A stretch of DNA of 64,000 nucleotides from assembly GCF_027922365.1 (NCBI RefSeq), contig NZ_BSFN01000002.1, positions 62,001 through 126,000 on the forward strand. The letters are read 5' to 3'. Both the position numbers and the translations under genes were made by a program. The DNA comes from Pseudomonas turukhanskensis. GTDB lineage: Bacteria; Pseudomonadota; Gammaproteobacteria; Pseudomonadales; Pseudomonadaceae. The notes below the pieces were generated by a model. That model had not been told where the DNA came from. It made no database searches and saw only the letters and a list, made by a program, of their open reading frames with translations. Positions 25,170 to 35,731 of this stretch are shown one piece after another; position 1 is the first letter of the stretch; each line of letters starts with the position of its first letter.

Positions 25170-25467
25170 CGCAATCGAAGCGTTCCGTGTGAATAAGCAA
25201 TAGGGAATGGCATCGCGACGCGTCCTTTCGTAAGTGCGAAAACCCGTTAGCTGAACTAGGTCCAGGCCAGGACGAATACCAGGGCAGCGCGGGCGATCAT
25301 CATGTTCGCCGTACTGCCTGACGGTGTTTCGCCGATTGCGGCTGGTTGGCAAAGACCCAGATGAACCATAGCTGGCACGGCAGCAATCTGCTGCTCAGCG
25401 GTTCACAGCCCGGCAAGATTTCTGAGAGGCGGCACGCTCGTTCCGTTCACTATTTTTTCAGGTAGCG

Positions 25468-27393
25468 TCAGGTGCCCATCACTACCTTATAGCGCACGGC
25501 ATAGCCGGCCAGGCACGCATTGACGGCTGCATGGCGCGCGGCATCTAGCTCGGGCAGGTACACGTGGGCCAATTGGCCGTGGCTGTCGTGCGCCGTCACC
25601 TCAACCCGCACCTGCGGGTCGATATGCCGTAGGTCGGCTTCGAAAACCCGACGGATGGCATCGTAGCGCAGCGTCGGTTTGAAGGTCTTGCCCACCGCCG
25701 TAAGGGGGATGGCGTCGATGATCCATACATCCTTGGGTACCGCCGCGCGCTCGGGAATATGAGCACCGGCATGGGCCAGCAGTTCTTCGCTGGTGACCGC
25801 CGCGCCCGGAACCAATTGCACATACACCACCGGCAACTCGCCGGCCTTGGCGCAGGGTTTGCCCACCGCTGCAGCCATGGCCACGGCCGGGTGTTTGTGC
25901 AGTGCTTCTTCGATCATCTGGGGGTCGATATTGTGGCCGCCGCGAATGATCAGGTCTTTGCTGCGGCCGGTGAGCCAGATATAGCCGTCGGCATCAATTC
26001 GGCCCAGATCGCCTGTATTGAACCAGTCGCCGTCCACCCAGATGCCCTTGTTCTTGTCTGCCTGCAGGTAGCCGTTGAACACCGTGATACCGCGCAGCAC
26101 CAGGTTGCCGATTTCATTTTCCGCCGCATCGCGCAGGTAATTACCTTGCTCATCGAGCACGGCAATTTTCACTTCGCAGTACGGCATTCGAATGCCAATG
26201 GAGCCCGGGCGGCTTTCCCCGGCCGGCGGGTTGCCGCAACTACCGCAGGTGCCTTCGGTGAGGCCGTAACCTTCGATGATCTTGAGCCCTGTTTTGCTTT
26301 CGAACTGGCGGATCAATTCCACCGGCATCGGTGCCGCGCCGCATAACGCGTGACGCAGGCTCGACAGGTCGTGCCCGGCGCTAGGTACCTGCAGCAGGCC
26401 GGCGTAGATGGTCGGCACGCCGCTGAAAAAGCTCACCCGGTAACGCTCGATGATTTTCCAGAAGTGGCTGATCAGGCTTGGGTTGCGATAGCCCTGCGGC
26501 GTCGCCAGCACCACCTCGGCGCCGACGTAAAAGGGCGCCAGGCCGGTGACCATTACGCCGTTGACGTGAAACAGCGGCAGGCCGCACAGGGTCACGTCGC
26601 TGGGGTGCAGGTCGATGGCAAAGGCCAGAATCATCGCCATCGCCACTTCATTGCGATGGGTATGCGGCGCCAGTTTTGGCGTGCCGGTGGTGCCGCCGGT
26701 GTGAAAGTACGAGGCAATGTCGTCGGGGCTGATGACCCGGCCGCTTTCCAGGTGGTCGGTCGGGCAGTCGGCAATCAGCTCGTCAAAATCCAGCACGCCT
26801 GCCGGCAAGCCGCCGCGCTGGGCTTTTATGCCGGCGCGTTGCGGTTCAGGCAGGTAGTTGGCCATGTCTACGGTAATGATGTGCTTGAGCTCCGGCAGGT
26901 GCTCGCGCAGGTCGGCAACCTTGTCCCAGAGGTCGGTGCCGGGAAAGGGCGCCAATGTCACCAATACTTCGGAGTCCGAGGCGCGAATCAACTCGGCGAT
27001 ATGTTCGCTGTCCAGCAGCGGGTTGATCGCATTGGCCACCCCGGCCGCTTCACCGCCCCAGATGGTGAAATGGGTGTGCGGCAGATTCGGCAGCAGAAAC
27101 GACACGGCCTTGCCGGGCCGAACGCCCAGGCGGTGCAGGGCGTTGGCCGTCTGCGTGACCTTGGCGAACAGCTCGCCATAGCTCAAGCGATACGGCTGTT
27201 CTTCGTGGTTGCCTTGCAGCAGAAAGGTCAGCGCCGTGGCGGTGCCGTTGCGCGCCGCGCTGCGTTGCAGCAACTCGTAGGTGCTGGCCGGCATATCGCG
27301 GTCTTGCAGGGCGACTTGCTCGATGGCCAGCGTGTCGCGCAAAGACGCAATGGCGGGGACTTCAGCGGGGTGGTGCACAACGGCTTGGCTCAT
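25468..27393 (-). CDS. Acyl-CoA synthetase (AMP-binding family)
   Basis: 641 residues, about 70 longer than typical fatty-acyl-CoA ligases because of a C-terminal extension (RVEVTAHDSHGQLAHVYLPE...). The AMP-binding P-loop is HTGGTTGTPK, followed by GYGLTEGTCGS, the WFNTGDLGRID adenylate-binding block, LTGRSKDLIIRGG and the catalytic Lys in LTAVGKTFKPTLR. It activates a carboxylic acid as the CoA thioester. It lies 30 bases after estB on the same strand, so one transcript probably makes an esterase that frees an acid and a ligase that activates it. The acid is not identified. It resembles the synthetases near acyclic terpene genes in other pseudomonads, but that link is weak. Confidence 0.9.
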   Translation of the reverse strand: MSQAVVHHPAEVPAIASLRDTLAIEQVALQDRDMPASTYELLQRSAARNGTATALTFLLQGNHEEQPYRLSYGELFAKVTQTANALHRLGVRPGKAVSFLLPNLPHTHFTIWGGEAAGVANAINPLLDSEHIAELIRASDSEVLVTLAPFPGTDLWDKVADLREHLPELKHIITVDMANYLPEPQRAGIKAQRGGLPAGVLDFDELIADCPTDHLESGRVISPDDIASYFHTGGTTGTPKLAPHTHRNEVAMAMILAFAIDLHPSDVTLCGLPLFHVNGVMVTGLAPFYVGAEVVLATPQGYRNPSLISHFWKIIERYRVSFFSGVPTIYAGLLQVPSAGHDLSSLRHALCGAAPMPVELIRQFESKTGLKIIEGYGLTEGTCGSCGNPPAGESRPGSIGIRMPYCEVKIAVLDEQGNYLRDAAENEIGNLVLRGITVFNGYLQADKNKGIWVDGDWFNTGDLGRIDADGYIWLTGRSKDLIIRGGHNIDPQMIEEALHKHPAVAMAAAVGKPCAKAGELPVVYVQLVPGAAVTSEELLAHAGAHIPERAAVPKDVWIIDAIPLTAVGKTFKPTLRYDAIRRVFEADLRHIDPQVRVEVTAHDSHGQLAHVYLPELDAARHAAVNACLAGYAVRYKVVMGT

Positions 27394-27423
27394 CTGCTGA
27401 CCTTTTTTTCCAGTAGGTAGTGT

Positions 27424-28152
<729 letters not shown>

Positions 28153-28154
28153 TT

Positions 28155-28175
28155 ACTTGTCGCAAGGTTACAAGT
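28155..28175. promoter_or_regulatory. Inverted repeat upstream of the sigma-54 promoter
   Basis: ACTTGT-9 nt-ACAAGT, perfect 6-bp arms, about 40 bases upstream of the -24 element. It could bind a regulator; the distance is short for a typical sigma-54 enhancer, but such sites exist. Confidence 0.4.
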
Positions 28176-28216
28176 TTTGCTCTTGACCTGCCTGAATCGC
28201 CCCTTTCAGGGGCGTG

Positions 28217-28232
28217 TGGTACGGCGTTTGCT
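28217..28232 (+). promoter_or_regulatory. Sigma-54 (RpoN) promoter of the aap operon
   Basis: TGGTACGGCGTTTGCT matches the consensus TGGYACR-N4-TTGCW at every defined position, with GG and GC exactly ten bases apart. Transcription would start near 28243. RpoN control of acidic and general amino-acid uptake is established in pseudomonads, which fits the downstream operon. Confidence 0.82.
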
Positions 28233-28242
28233 ATAACTGATT

Positions 28243-28622
28243 TAACCGATTGCATGCCCCAATTTGGGTAACACTCCATCGTTTTCGTGGTCCGACTCAT
28301 GCAAAGTAGAGCGCGGCGACGTAGACGGGCAATCGCGTTACGCAGGAACACGCTACAAAAATAAGCCACGGGAAATTCCCAACAGATTCGCCACGGGTCG
28401 CAGAGCGACTAAGCGAACGGGAAAATCCCCCACCCGTCTACTCGCGCAAACACATGCAAACAGTAAGCGGGGGGTGAGTTTTGGCCGGTGAGAGCATCGC
28501 CAACTAGACTCGCTCTCAGGTCTGCACCCCGTATTGCTCCTCATATGAGGGCAAGCGTGCCTCAAAAGGGTACGGCGGTGGGGCCAAGACTCCAAACACA
28601 ACAACAGCAACTGGAGGTTTTA
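28243..28622 (+). promoter_or_regulatory. Long, structured 5' leader of aapJ
   Basis: If the sigma-54 promoter is used, the mRNA carries about 380 untranslated bases. They contain GTAGACGGG (28321-28329) and CCCGTCTAC (28433-28441), which can pair to enclose about 100 bases. Inside lie a GTCGC-AGA-GCGAC hairpin (28397-28409) and a GGGAAATTCCC palindrome (28370-28380). A near-palindrome around CTCATATGAG (28539-28548) lies closer to the gene. No known riboswitch was recognised; cis-regulation is inference. Confidence 0.45.
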
Positions 28623-29651
28623 ATGAAGATGGTGAAATCCACCCTGGCTATCCTGACCGCAGCGACCATTCTTGGCGCCAGCGGCTTCGCTCAAGCGGGC
28701 GCGACTCTGGATAAAGTCAAGAAACAAGGCTTTGTTCAGTGCGGTGTAAGTGACGGTCTGCCGGGTTTCTCGGTTCCAGATGCCAAAGGCAACTACCAGG
28801 GTATCGACGTCGATATCTGCCGTGGTGTGGCTGCTGCCGTGTTGGGCGATGCCTCGAAAGTAAAATACAGCCCGCTGACCGCCAAGGAGCGCTTCACCGC
28901 CATCCAGTCCGGCGAAGTCGACATGCTGTCGCGTAACACCACCTGGACCAGTTCGCGTGATGCGGGCATGGGCCTGGTCTTCACCGGCGTGACTTACTAC
29001 GACGGTATCGGCTTCCTGGTGAACAAGAAGCTCGGCGTTTCCAGCGCCAAGGAACTCGACGGCGCGACCATCTGCATCCAGGCCGGTACCACTACCGAAC
29101 TGAACGTGTCCGACTACTTCCGCTCCAACGGCCTGAAATACACCCCGATCACCTTCGACACCTCCGACGAAAGCGCCAAGTCGCTGGAAGCCAGCCGTTG
29201 CGACGTGCTGACCTCCGACCAGTCGCAGCTGTACGCACAGCGTATCAAGCTGGCCCAACCGAACGACTACGTGGTTCTGCCGGAAGTTATTTCCAAAGAG
29301 CCTCTGGGCCCAGTCGTACGTAAAGGCGACGAAGAGTGGTTCAGCATCGTCAAGTGGACCTTGTTCGCCATGCTCAATGCTGAAGAAGCGGGTGTGACCT
29401 CCAAGAACGTTGAAGCCGAAGCTAAAGGCAGCAAAAACCCGGACGTTCTGCGTCTGCTGGGTGCTGACGGCGAATACGGCAAAGACCTGAAACTGCCGAA
29501 AGACTGGGCAGTGCAGATCATCAAGCAAGTGGGTAACTACGGCGAAGTGTTCGACCGCAACGTCGGTGCGGGCAGCGAGCTGAAAATCGAGCGCGGCCTG
29601 AACGCACTCTGGAACAAAGGCGGCCTGCAATACGCACCACCAGTGCGTTAA
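28623..29651 (+). CDS. aapJ: General L-amino-acid ABC transporter, periplasmic binding protein
   Basis: 342 residues from ATG 28623, preceded by a good GGAGG RBS. The signal peptide is cleaved after GFAQA (about residue 25). The mature protein begins ATLDKVKKQGFVQCGVSDGLPGF and shows the AapJ/BztA pattern, with two periplasmic-binding lobes: GIDVDICRGVAAAVLGD, MLSRNTTWTSSRDAG, and CIQAGTTTELNVSDYF. It captures polar and acidic L-amino acids and delivers them to the AapQM permease. First gene of aapJQMP; a hairpin terminator-like element after it should make it the most abundant product. Confidence 0.94.
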   Translation: MKMVKSTLAILTAATILGASGFAQAGATLDKVKKQGFVQCGVSDGLPGFSVPDAKGNYQGIDVDICRGVAAAVLGDASKVKYSPLTAKERFTAIQSGEVDMLSRNTTWTSSRDAGMGLVFTGVTYYDGIGFLVNKKLGVSSAKELDGATICIQAGTTTELNVSDYFRSNGLKYTPITFDTSDESAKSLEASRCDVLTSDQSQLYAQRIKLAQPNDYVVLPEVISKEPLGPVVRKGDEEWFSIVKWTLFAMLNAEEAGVTSKNVEAEAKGSKNPDVLRLLGADGEYGKDLKLPKDWAVQIIKQVGNYGEVFDRNVGAGSELKIERGLNALWNKGGLQYAPPVR

Positions 29652-29691
29652 TAGGCTGTTAGCCGTCTGACCGGGTGCGCCCGGCCAGATG

Positions 29692-29734
29692 GACTGGCCC
29701 AGTGATTGCTTTGCGGTCACTGGGCTTTTCCGTT
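29692..29734 (+). terminator. Attenuator-like hairpin between aapJ and aapQ
   Basis: GCCCAGTGA and TCACTGGGC are perfect 9-bp arms with an 11-base loop, followed by TTTT. Partial termination after the binding-protein gene is a common way to make it in excess over the permease. Confidence 0.75.
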
Positions 29735-29759
29735 TCAACGTTCCTGGGGCACTCACTCC

Positions 29760-30938
29760 ATGCAAAATCAAATCGGCACATCGCGGAGCTTCTCGCTAAG
29801 CGACCCCCGTTTCCGTGCCTGGCTATTTCAGATCATCACCCTGGTGGCGGTGGTCTCCATGGGCTGGTTTCTGTTCGATAACACGCAAACCAACCTGCAA
29901 CACCGGGGCATTACCTCCGGTTTCGGCTTTCTCGAAAACAGCGCCGGTTTCGGCATCGCTCAGCACCTGATCAGCTACACCGAGTCCGACACCTATGCAC
30001 GGGTGTTCGTGATCGGCTTGCTGAACACGTTGCTGGTCTCGGCCATCGGTATCGTGTTCGCCACCTTGCTGGGCTTCATCCTCGGTGTGGCACGGCTGTC
30101 GTCCAACTGGATGGTCAGCAAGCTGGCCACTGTTTATATCGAGACGTTCCGTAATATTCCGCCGCTGCTGCAGATTCTGTTCTGGTACTTCGCGGTGCTG
30201 CTGCCGCTGCCGGGGCCACGCAACAGCCTGAATATTGCCGACAGCTTCTTCCTCAGCAATCGTGGCCTGTACATGCCCGAAGGCCATACCGCCGATGGCT
30301 TCGTTGCCTTTGTGGTGGCTGTGCTGCTGGCTATCGTCGGCACGGTGCTGATGGTGCGCTGGGCCAACAAGCGCTTTGAAGCGACCGGCGTACCGTTCCA
30401 CAAGTTCTGGGCGGGCCTGGCAATCATGGTGCTGATTCCGGCCATCAGTGTGCTGGCGTTCGGCTCGCCGTTTCACTGGGTAGCACCGGCGCTCAAAGGC
30501 TTCAACTTCGTGGGTGGCTGGGTAATGATCCCCGAGCTGTTGGCGCTGACCATCGCGCTCACGGCCTATACCGCGGCGTTTATCGCGGAAATCGTGCGTT
30601 CGGGCATCAAGTCGGTCAGCCATGGCCAGACCGAGGCGGCTCACTCGCTGGGTCTGCGTAATGGCCCTACGCTGCGTAAAGTGATCATTCCGCAAGCCCT
30701 GCGCGTGATCATTCCGCCGCTGACCAGCCAATACCTGAACCTGGCGAAAAACTCCTCCCTGGCGGCCGGTATCGGTTATCCGGACATGGTGTCGCTGTTT
30801 GCCGGCACGGTGCTCAACCAGACCGGGCAGGCCATCGAAGTAATTGCCATCACCATGAGCGTGTACCTGGCCATCAGCATCAGCATTTCCCTGTTGATGA
30901 ACTGGTACAACAAACGCATTGCGTTGATCGAGCGGTGA
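29760..30938 (+). CDS. aapQ: General L-amino-acid ABC transporter permease
   Basis: 392 residues from ATG 29760 (MQNQIGTSRSFSLSDPRFRAW). An inner-membrane permease with several TM segments and a large extra region in the middle, as is usual for AapQ/BztB. The EAA loop near the C-terminus (QTEAAHSLGLRNGPTLRKVIIPQALRVIIPP) contacts the ATPase. It forms the channel with AapM. Ten bases separate it from aapM. Confidence 0.93.
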   Translation: MQNQIGTSRSFSLSDPRFRAWLFQIITLVAVVSMGWFLFDNTQTNLQHRGITSGFGFLENSAGFGIAQHLISYTESDTYARVFVIGLLNTLLVSAIGIVFATLLGFILGVARLSSNWMVSKLATVYIETFRNIPPLLQILFWYFAVLLPLPGPRNSLNIADSFFLSNRGLYMPEGHTADGFVAFVVAVLLAIVGTVLMVRWANKRFEATGVPFHKFWAGLAIMVLIPAISVLAFGSPFHWVAPALKGFNFVGGWVMIPELLALTIALTAYTAAFIAEIVRSGIKSVSHGQTEAAHSLGLRNGPTLRKVIIPQALRVIIPPLTSQYLNLAKNSSLAAGIGYPDMVSLFAGTVLNQTGQAIEVIAITMSVYLAISISISLLMNWYNKRIALIER

Positions 30939-30948
30939 GGAAAGGCGC

Positions 30949-32043
30949 ATGACGACTCATACTTTCAAACCCGACATGCCACCGCCGCGCAAAAGCGTGG
31001 GCGCCGTGGCCTGGATGCGGGCCAATCTGTTCTCCAACTGGCTCAACACGCTGCTGACGCTGTTCGCGATCTACCTGGTATGGCTGATCGTGCCGCCGCT
31101 GTTGAGCTGGACCATCTTCGACGCCAACTGGGTCGGCACCACCCGTGCCGACTGCACCAAAGAGGGCGCCTGCTGGGTGTTTATCCAACAGCGCTTCGGG
31201 CAGTTCATGTATGGCTTCTACCCCAGCGAACTGCGCTGGCGCGTAGACGTCACCGTGTGGCTGGCGATCATTGGCGTGGCGCCGTTGTTCATCAACAAGT
31301 TCCCGCGCAAGGCGTTCTACGGCATCGGCTTTCTGATCATCTACCCACTGGTAGCCTTCTGGCTCCTGCACGGTGGCCTGGGGCTGGAAAACGTCGCCAC
31401 CAGCAAATGGGGCGGCCTGATGCTGACTCTGGTGATCGCCACCGTTGGTATTGCCGGTGCATTGCCGCTGGGCATCGTGCTGGCGCTGGGACGGCGTTCG
31501 AACATGCCAGCCATTCGTGTGGTCTGCGTGACCTTCATCGAATTCTGGCGCGGCGTACCGTTGATTACCGTGCTGTTCATGTCCTCGGTGATGCTGCCGT
31601 TGTTCCTGCCCGAGGGCATGAGCTTCGACAAACTGCTGCGGGCGCTGATCGGCGTCATCCTGTTCCAGTCGGCCTATGTGGCCGAAGTGGTCCGTGGTGG
31701 TCTGCAAGCCATTCCCAAAGGTCAGTACGAGGCTGCTGCGGCCATGGGCCTTGGCTACTGGCGCAGCATGGGCCTGGTGATTCTGCCGCAAGCCCTGAAG
31801 ATGGTGATTCCCGGCATCGTGAACACCTTTATCGCGCTGTTCAAAGACACGAGCCTGGTGATCATCATCGGCCTGTTCGACCTGCTCAACAGCGTCAAGC
31901 AAGCCGCCGCCGACCCTGCGTGGTTGGGGATGGCCACCGAGGGCTACGTGTTCGCAGCCCTGGTCTTCTGGATTTTCTGTTTCGGTATGTCCCGCTACTC
32001 CATGCACCTGGAGCGCAAGCTGGACACAGGCCACAAGCGTTAG
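30949..32043 (+). CDS. aapM: General L-amino-acid ABC transporter permease
   Basis: 364-residue partner permease. It starts MTTHTFKPDMPPPRKSVGAVAWMRANLF, has several TM helices and a long periplasmic insert with two cysteines (TRADCTKEGACWVF), and carries the EAA loop GQYEAAAAMGLGYWRSMGLVILPQ. It pairs with AapQ. The gene follows aapQ closely with the RBS AGGAAAGG and ends 11 bases before aapP. Confidence 0.93.
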   Translation: MTTHTFKPDMPPPRKSVGAVAWMRANLFSNWLNTLLTLFAIYLVWLIVPPLLSWTIFDANWVGTTRADCTKEGACWVFIQQRFGQFMYGFYPSELRWRVDVTVWLAIIGVAPLFINKFPRKAFYGIGFLIIYPLVAFWLLHGGLGLENVATSKWGGLMLTLVIATVGIAGALPLGIVLALGRRSNMPAIRVVCVTFIEFWRGVPLITVLFMSSVMLPLFLPEGMSFDKLLRALIGVILFQSAYVAEVVRGGLQAIPKGQYEAAAAMGLGYWRSMGLVILPQALKMVIPGIVNTFIALFKDTSLVIIIGLFDLLNSVKQAAADPAWLGMATEGYVFAALVFWIFCFGMSRYSMHLERKLDTGHKR

Positions 32044-32054
32044 GAGTCGAGTAA

Positions 32055-32819
32055 ATGAGCGAAGCGATCAAACAGCCTGTGAGCCCTGAAGGCATTATCC
32101 AAATGCAGGGCGTGAACAAATGGTACGGCCAGTTTCACGTACTCAAAGACATCAACCTGAACGTGAAACAGGGCGAGCGCATCGTGCTGTGCGGGCCTTC
32201 GGGCTCGGGCAAATCGACCACCATTCGTTGCCTCAACCGTCTGGAAGAGCACCAGCAGGGCCGCATCATCGTCGATGGTGTGGAACTGACCAACGACCTC
32301 AAGCAGATCGAAGCGATCCGCCGTGAAGTTGGCATGGTGTTCCAGCACTTCAACCTGTTCCCCCATCTGACCATTCTGCAGAACTGCACCCTGGCGCCGA
32401 TGTGGGTACGCAAGATGCCCAAGCGCAAGGCCGAGGAAATTGCCATGCACTACCTTGAGCGCGTACGCATTCCGGAGCAGGCGCACAAATACCCAGGGCA
32501 GCTTTCCGGTGGTCAGCAACAGCGTGTGGCCATTGCCCGTGCCCTGTGCATGAAGCCGAAAATCATGCTGTTCGACGAACCCACTTCCGCCCTCGACCCC
32601 GAGATGGTGAAAGAGGTGCTCGACACCATGATCGGCCTGGCTGAAGACGGCATGACCATGCTCTGCGTAACCCACGAAATGGGCTTTGCCCGCACCGTGG
32701 CCAACCGCGTGATCTTTATGGACAAAGGCGAAATCGTTGAACAGGCACCGCCAAACGACTTCTTCGACAACCCGCAGAGCGACCGCACCAAGCTGTTCTT
32801 GAGCCAGATCCTGCACTAG
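32055..32819 (+). CDS. aapP: General L-amino-acid ABC transporter ATPase
   Basis: 254-residue polar-amino-acid ABC ATPase. It has Walker [10 protein letters not shown], the Q-loop, the signature [15 protein letters not shown], Walker [16 protein letters not shown] and the switch His in [10 protein letters not shown]. It energises import through AapQM. Last gene of the operon, followed by a strong terminator. Confidence 0.96.
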   Translation: MSEAIKQPVSPEGIIQMQGVNKWYGQFHVLKDINLNVKQGERIVLCGPSGSGKSTTIRCLNRLEEHQQGRIIVDGVELTNDLKQIEAIRREVGMVFQHFNLFPHLTILQNCTLAPMWVRKMPKRKAEEIAMHYLERVRIPEQAHKYPGQLSGGQQQRVAIARALCMKPKIMLFDEPTSALDPEMVKEVLDTMIGLAEDGMTMLCVTHEMGFARTVANRVIFMDKGEIVEQAPPNDFFDNPQSDRTKLFLSQILH

Positions 32820-32837
32820 TAGGGAATGGGTCGTAAG

Positions 32838-32864
32838 AAAGGAGCCGCGAGGCTCCTTTTTTTG
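32838..32864 (+). terminator. Terminator of the aap operon
   Basis: AAAGGAGCC-GCGA-GGCTCCTTTTTTT, a 7-8 bp stem with seven T residues. Confidence 0.92.
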
Positions 32865-32958
32865 TGGGTTTAGTTTTGGGGTGGGGTGATTGTGGAGCGT
32901 TTTTGTCGGAGAAGCTTGAGCCTTGGCTAATGGAGCCTGCAAATCGGGTAACGGCTGA

Positions 32959-33055
32959 CCCTCACCCCTAGCCCCTCTCCCGCAAACGGGAGAGGGGAAT
33001 GCATCTCCGATCTGGCTCCCTCTCCCGTTTACGGGAGAGGGTTGGGGTGAGGGGC
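32959..33055. repeat. Inverted repeat pair, CCCTCTCCCG family
   Basis: Outer arms CCCTCACCCCTAGCC / (G)TTGGGGTGAGGGGC, and two inner hairpins CCTCTCCCG...CGGGAGAGG. The same composite recurs at 51969-52080. It sits between convergent aapP and the flavoprotein gene. Confidence 0.85.
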
Positions 33056-33057
33056 TC

Positions 33058-34053
<996 letters not shown>

Positions 34054-34337
34054 CTAAAAAAATCGCAGGCTGGGCGGACTATCTCCTGGTATTGGCCATG
34101 GGCGTCAAAGCATAAATGCGGTGGCCGGGCATAGACGGCGCGGCGGCAACCGGGTGTGCTTGCGCGAGGACCTTCCCTCGCTCTGATTCGCGGTTTGGCC
34201 ACAGGTTCGAACGGCCTGTGTGCTTGTGTTAGGTATAGAACGCTTCCCCGGCAGATGCCTGCTTTGTTTGTGCATCGGGTTCGTCCCTATAATGCCGGCC
34301 TTTCTTCCGCTTTATCACGTCTTGTTAGGGAATGTGC

Positions 34338-35378
34338 ATGACCGATCACGCCTTGCTTCTGGTCAACCTCGGCTCGCCGGCCTCGCCGCAAGTGGCCGAC
34401 GTACGCAGCTACCTCAACCAGTTTCTGATGGACCCCTATGTTATTGACCTGCCCTGGCCCATCCGCCGCCTGTTGGTGTCGCTGATTCTTATCAAACGCC
34501 CGGAGGCTTCGGCCGAGGCCTACGGCTCGATCTGGTGGGACGACGGTTCACCCCTGATCGTGCTGAGTCAGCGCCTGCAAGCGGCCATGAAAGACACCTG
34601 GAAACACGGCCCGGTGGAACTGGCCATGCGCTACGGCGAACCCTCTTTGCAGACGGTGCTTACCCGCCTGGCCAAGCAAGGCATTAAAAAGGTCACGTTG
34701 GCGCCGCTTTATCCACAGTTTGCCGACAGCACCGTGACCACGGTAATCGAAGAGGCCAAGCGGGTGGTGCGCGAACAGAACCTGACGCTGGAGTTCGCCA
34801 CGCTGCGGCCCTTCTTCGCCGAGCCTGCGTATATCGACGCCCTGGTGGCCAGCGCCCAGCCCTATCTGGAACAGGGCTACGACCACCTGCTGCTGAGCTT
34901 CCACGGGCTGCCGGAGAGCCATATTCGCAAGCTGGTGCGTGACCCCAAGCACAACCTGCGCGCGCCGGACAGCAAAGGGGTCAGCGACGAGATCATGGCC
35001 TTCTGTTACCGCAGCCAGTGCCAGCGCAGCGCTGAGGCGTTCGCCGAGCGGCTGGGGCTCAAGCCGGAGCAATGGTCGGTGTCGTTCCAATCGCGCCTGG
35101 GCGCCAACAAGTGGATCGAGCCCTACACCGAAGCGCGCCTGGATGAGCTGGGCAAACAAGGCGTGAAAAAGCTGCTGGTGATGTGCCCGGCCTTTGTTGC
35201 CGACTGCATCGAAACCCTGGAAGAGATCGGCATTCGTGGGCAGGAACAATTCCACGAAGCGGGCGGCGAGGAACTGGTGCTGGTGCCGTGCCTTAACGAC
35301 AACCCGCAGTGGGTGCAAACCCTGACCGAACTCTGCGAAAAGGCGCCGGCCGGCCTGGGTAACCCGCTTAATTCGTAA
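34338..35378 (+). CDS. hemH: Ferrochelatase
   Basis: 346 residues from ATG 34338, chosen over the ATG at 34332 because of the TAGGGA RBS spacing and the usual start [14 protein letters not shown]. Typical blocks are [21 protein letters not shown], the active-site [14 protein letters not shown] with the metal-binding His, and [15 protein letters not shown]. It inserts Fe2+ into protoporphyrin IX, the last step of heme synthesis. Cytosolic or membrane-associated. Single gene with a strong terminator. Confidence 0.97.
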   Translation: MTDHALLLVNLGSPASPQVADVRSYLNQFLMDPYVIDLPWPIRRLLVSLILIKRPEASAEAYGSIWWDDGSPLIVLSQRLQAAMKDTWKHGPVELAMRYGEPSLQTVLTRLAKQGIKKVTLAPLYPQFADSTVTTVIEEAKRVVREQNLTLEFATLRPFFAEPAYIDALVASAQPYLEQGYDHLLLSFHGLPESHIRKLVRDPKHNLRAPDSKGVSDEIMAFCYRSQCQRSAEAFAERLGLKPEQWSVSFQSRLGANKWIEPYTEARLDELGKQGVKKLLVMCPAFVADCIETLEEIGIRGQEQFHEAGGEELVLVPCLNDNPQWVQTLTELCEKAPAGLGNPLNS

Positions 35379-35398
35379 CAGGTTTTTGCGCGCTGGTT

Positions 35399-35427
35399 AA
35401 AAGCCCCGCTCAAGCGGGGTTTTTTAT
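35399..35427 (+). terminator. Terminator of hemH
   Basis: AAGCCCCGCT-CA-AGCGGGGTTTTTT hairpin with a long T-run. Confidence 0.9.
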
Positions 35428-35441
35428 GCACGAAACAAACG

Positions 35442-35504
35442 CATCGAGGCTGAAACCTCGCCCGCAGGGCGGCTATTTTCCTGGTAGGAATGGCTTCAGC
35501 CTCC
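35442..35504. repeat. Degenerate inverted REP pair, GTAGGAGAGGC family
   Basis: ATCGAGGCTGAAACCTC at the left and GTAGGAATGGCTTCAGCCTC at the right. Related to 6758-6820. It fills the first part of the gap between hemH and the next transporter; the remaining bases to 35731 show nothing I can interpret beyond the RBS at 35720. Confidence 0.65.
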
Positions 35505-35731
35505 ATTGGCTGGCGTGGAAACGGCGGTTTTGAAGGCCAATCTCCCGGGTCAATCAATCCAAAGAGCGATTCCAGGAAGTAAAAAACAGGTGCTGACTGG
35601 CAAGTCATTCGCCAAAGGCGCCTACCTGCATTCGCTCGGCTGATAACGGCCAAATGGCGCGTCGTATGGGGCTACTCTGCGAGCACTTTCAACGGCCGCG
35701 CGTTGCACTGGCAGCGCCGAAGGAGACCAAG

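Noticed and set aside
28507..28548. A second sigma-54 promoter close to aapJ (CTGCACCCCGTATTGCT)
   Set aside because: The spacing between the G and GC elements is 11 rather than 10 and the GG is missing, so it does not fit the consensus.
32959..33055. Rho-independent terminator pair for aapP and the flavoprotein gene
   Set aside because: The hairpins lack T-runs and the same composite recurs at 51969-52080 with no such context, so it is a dispersed repeat; aapP already has its own terminator.
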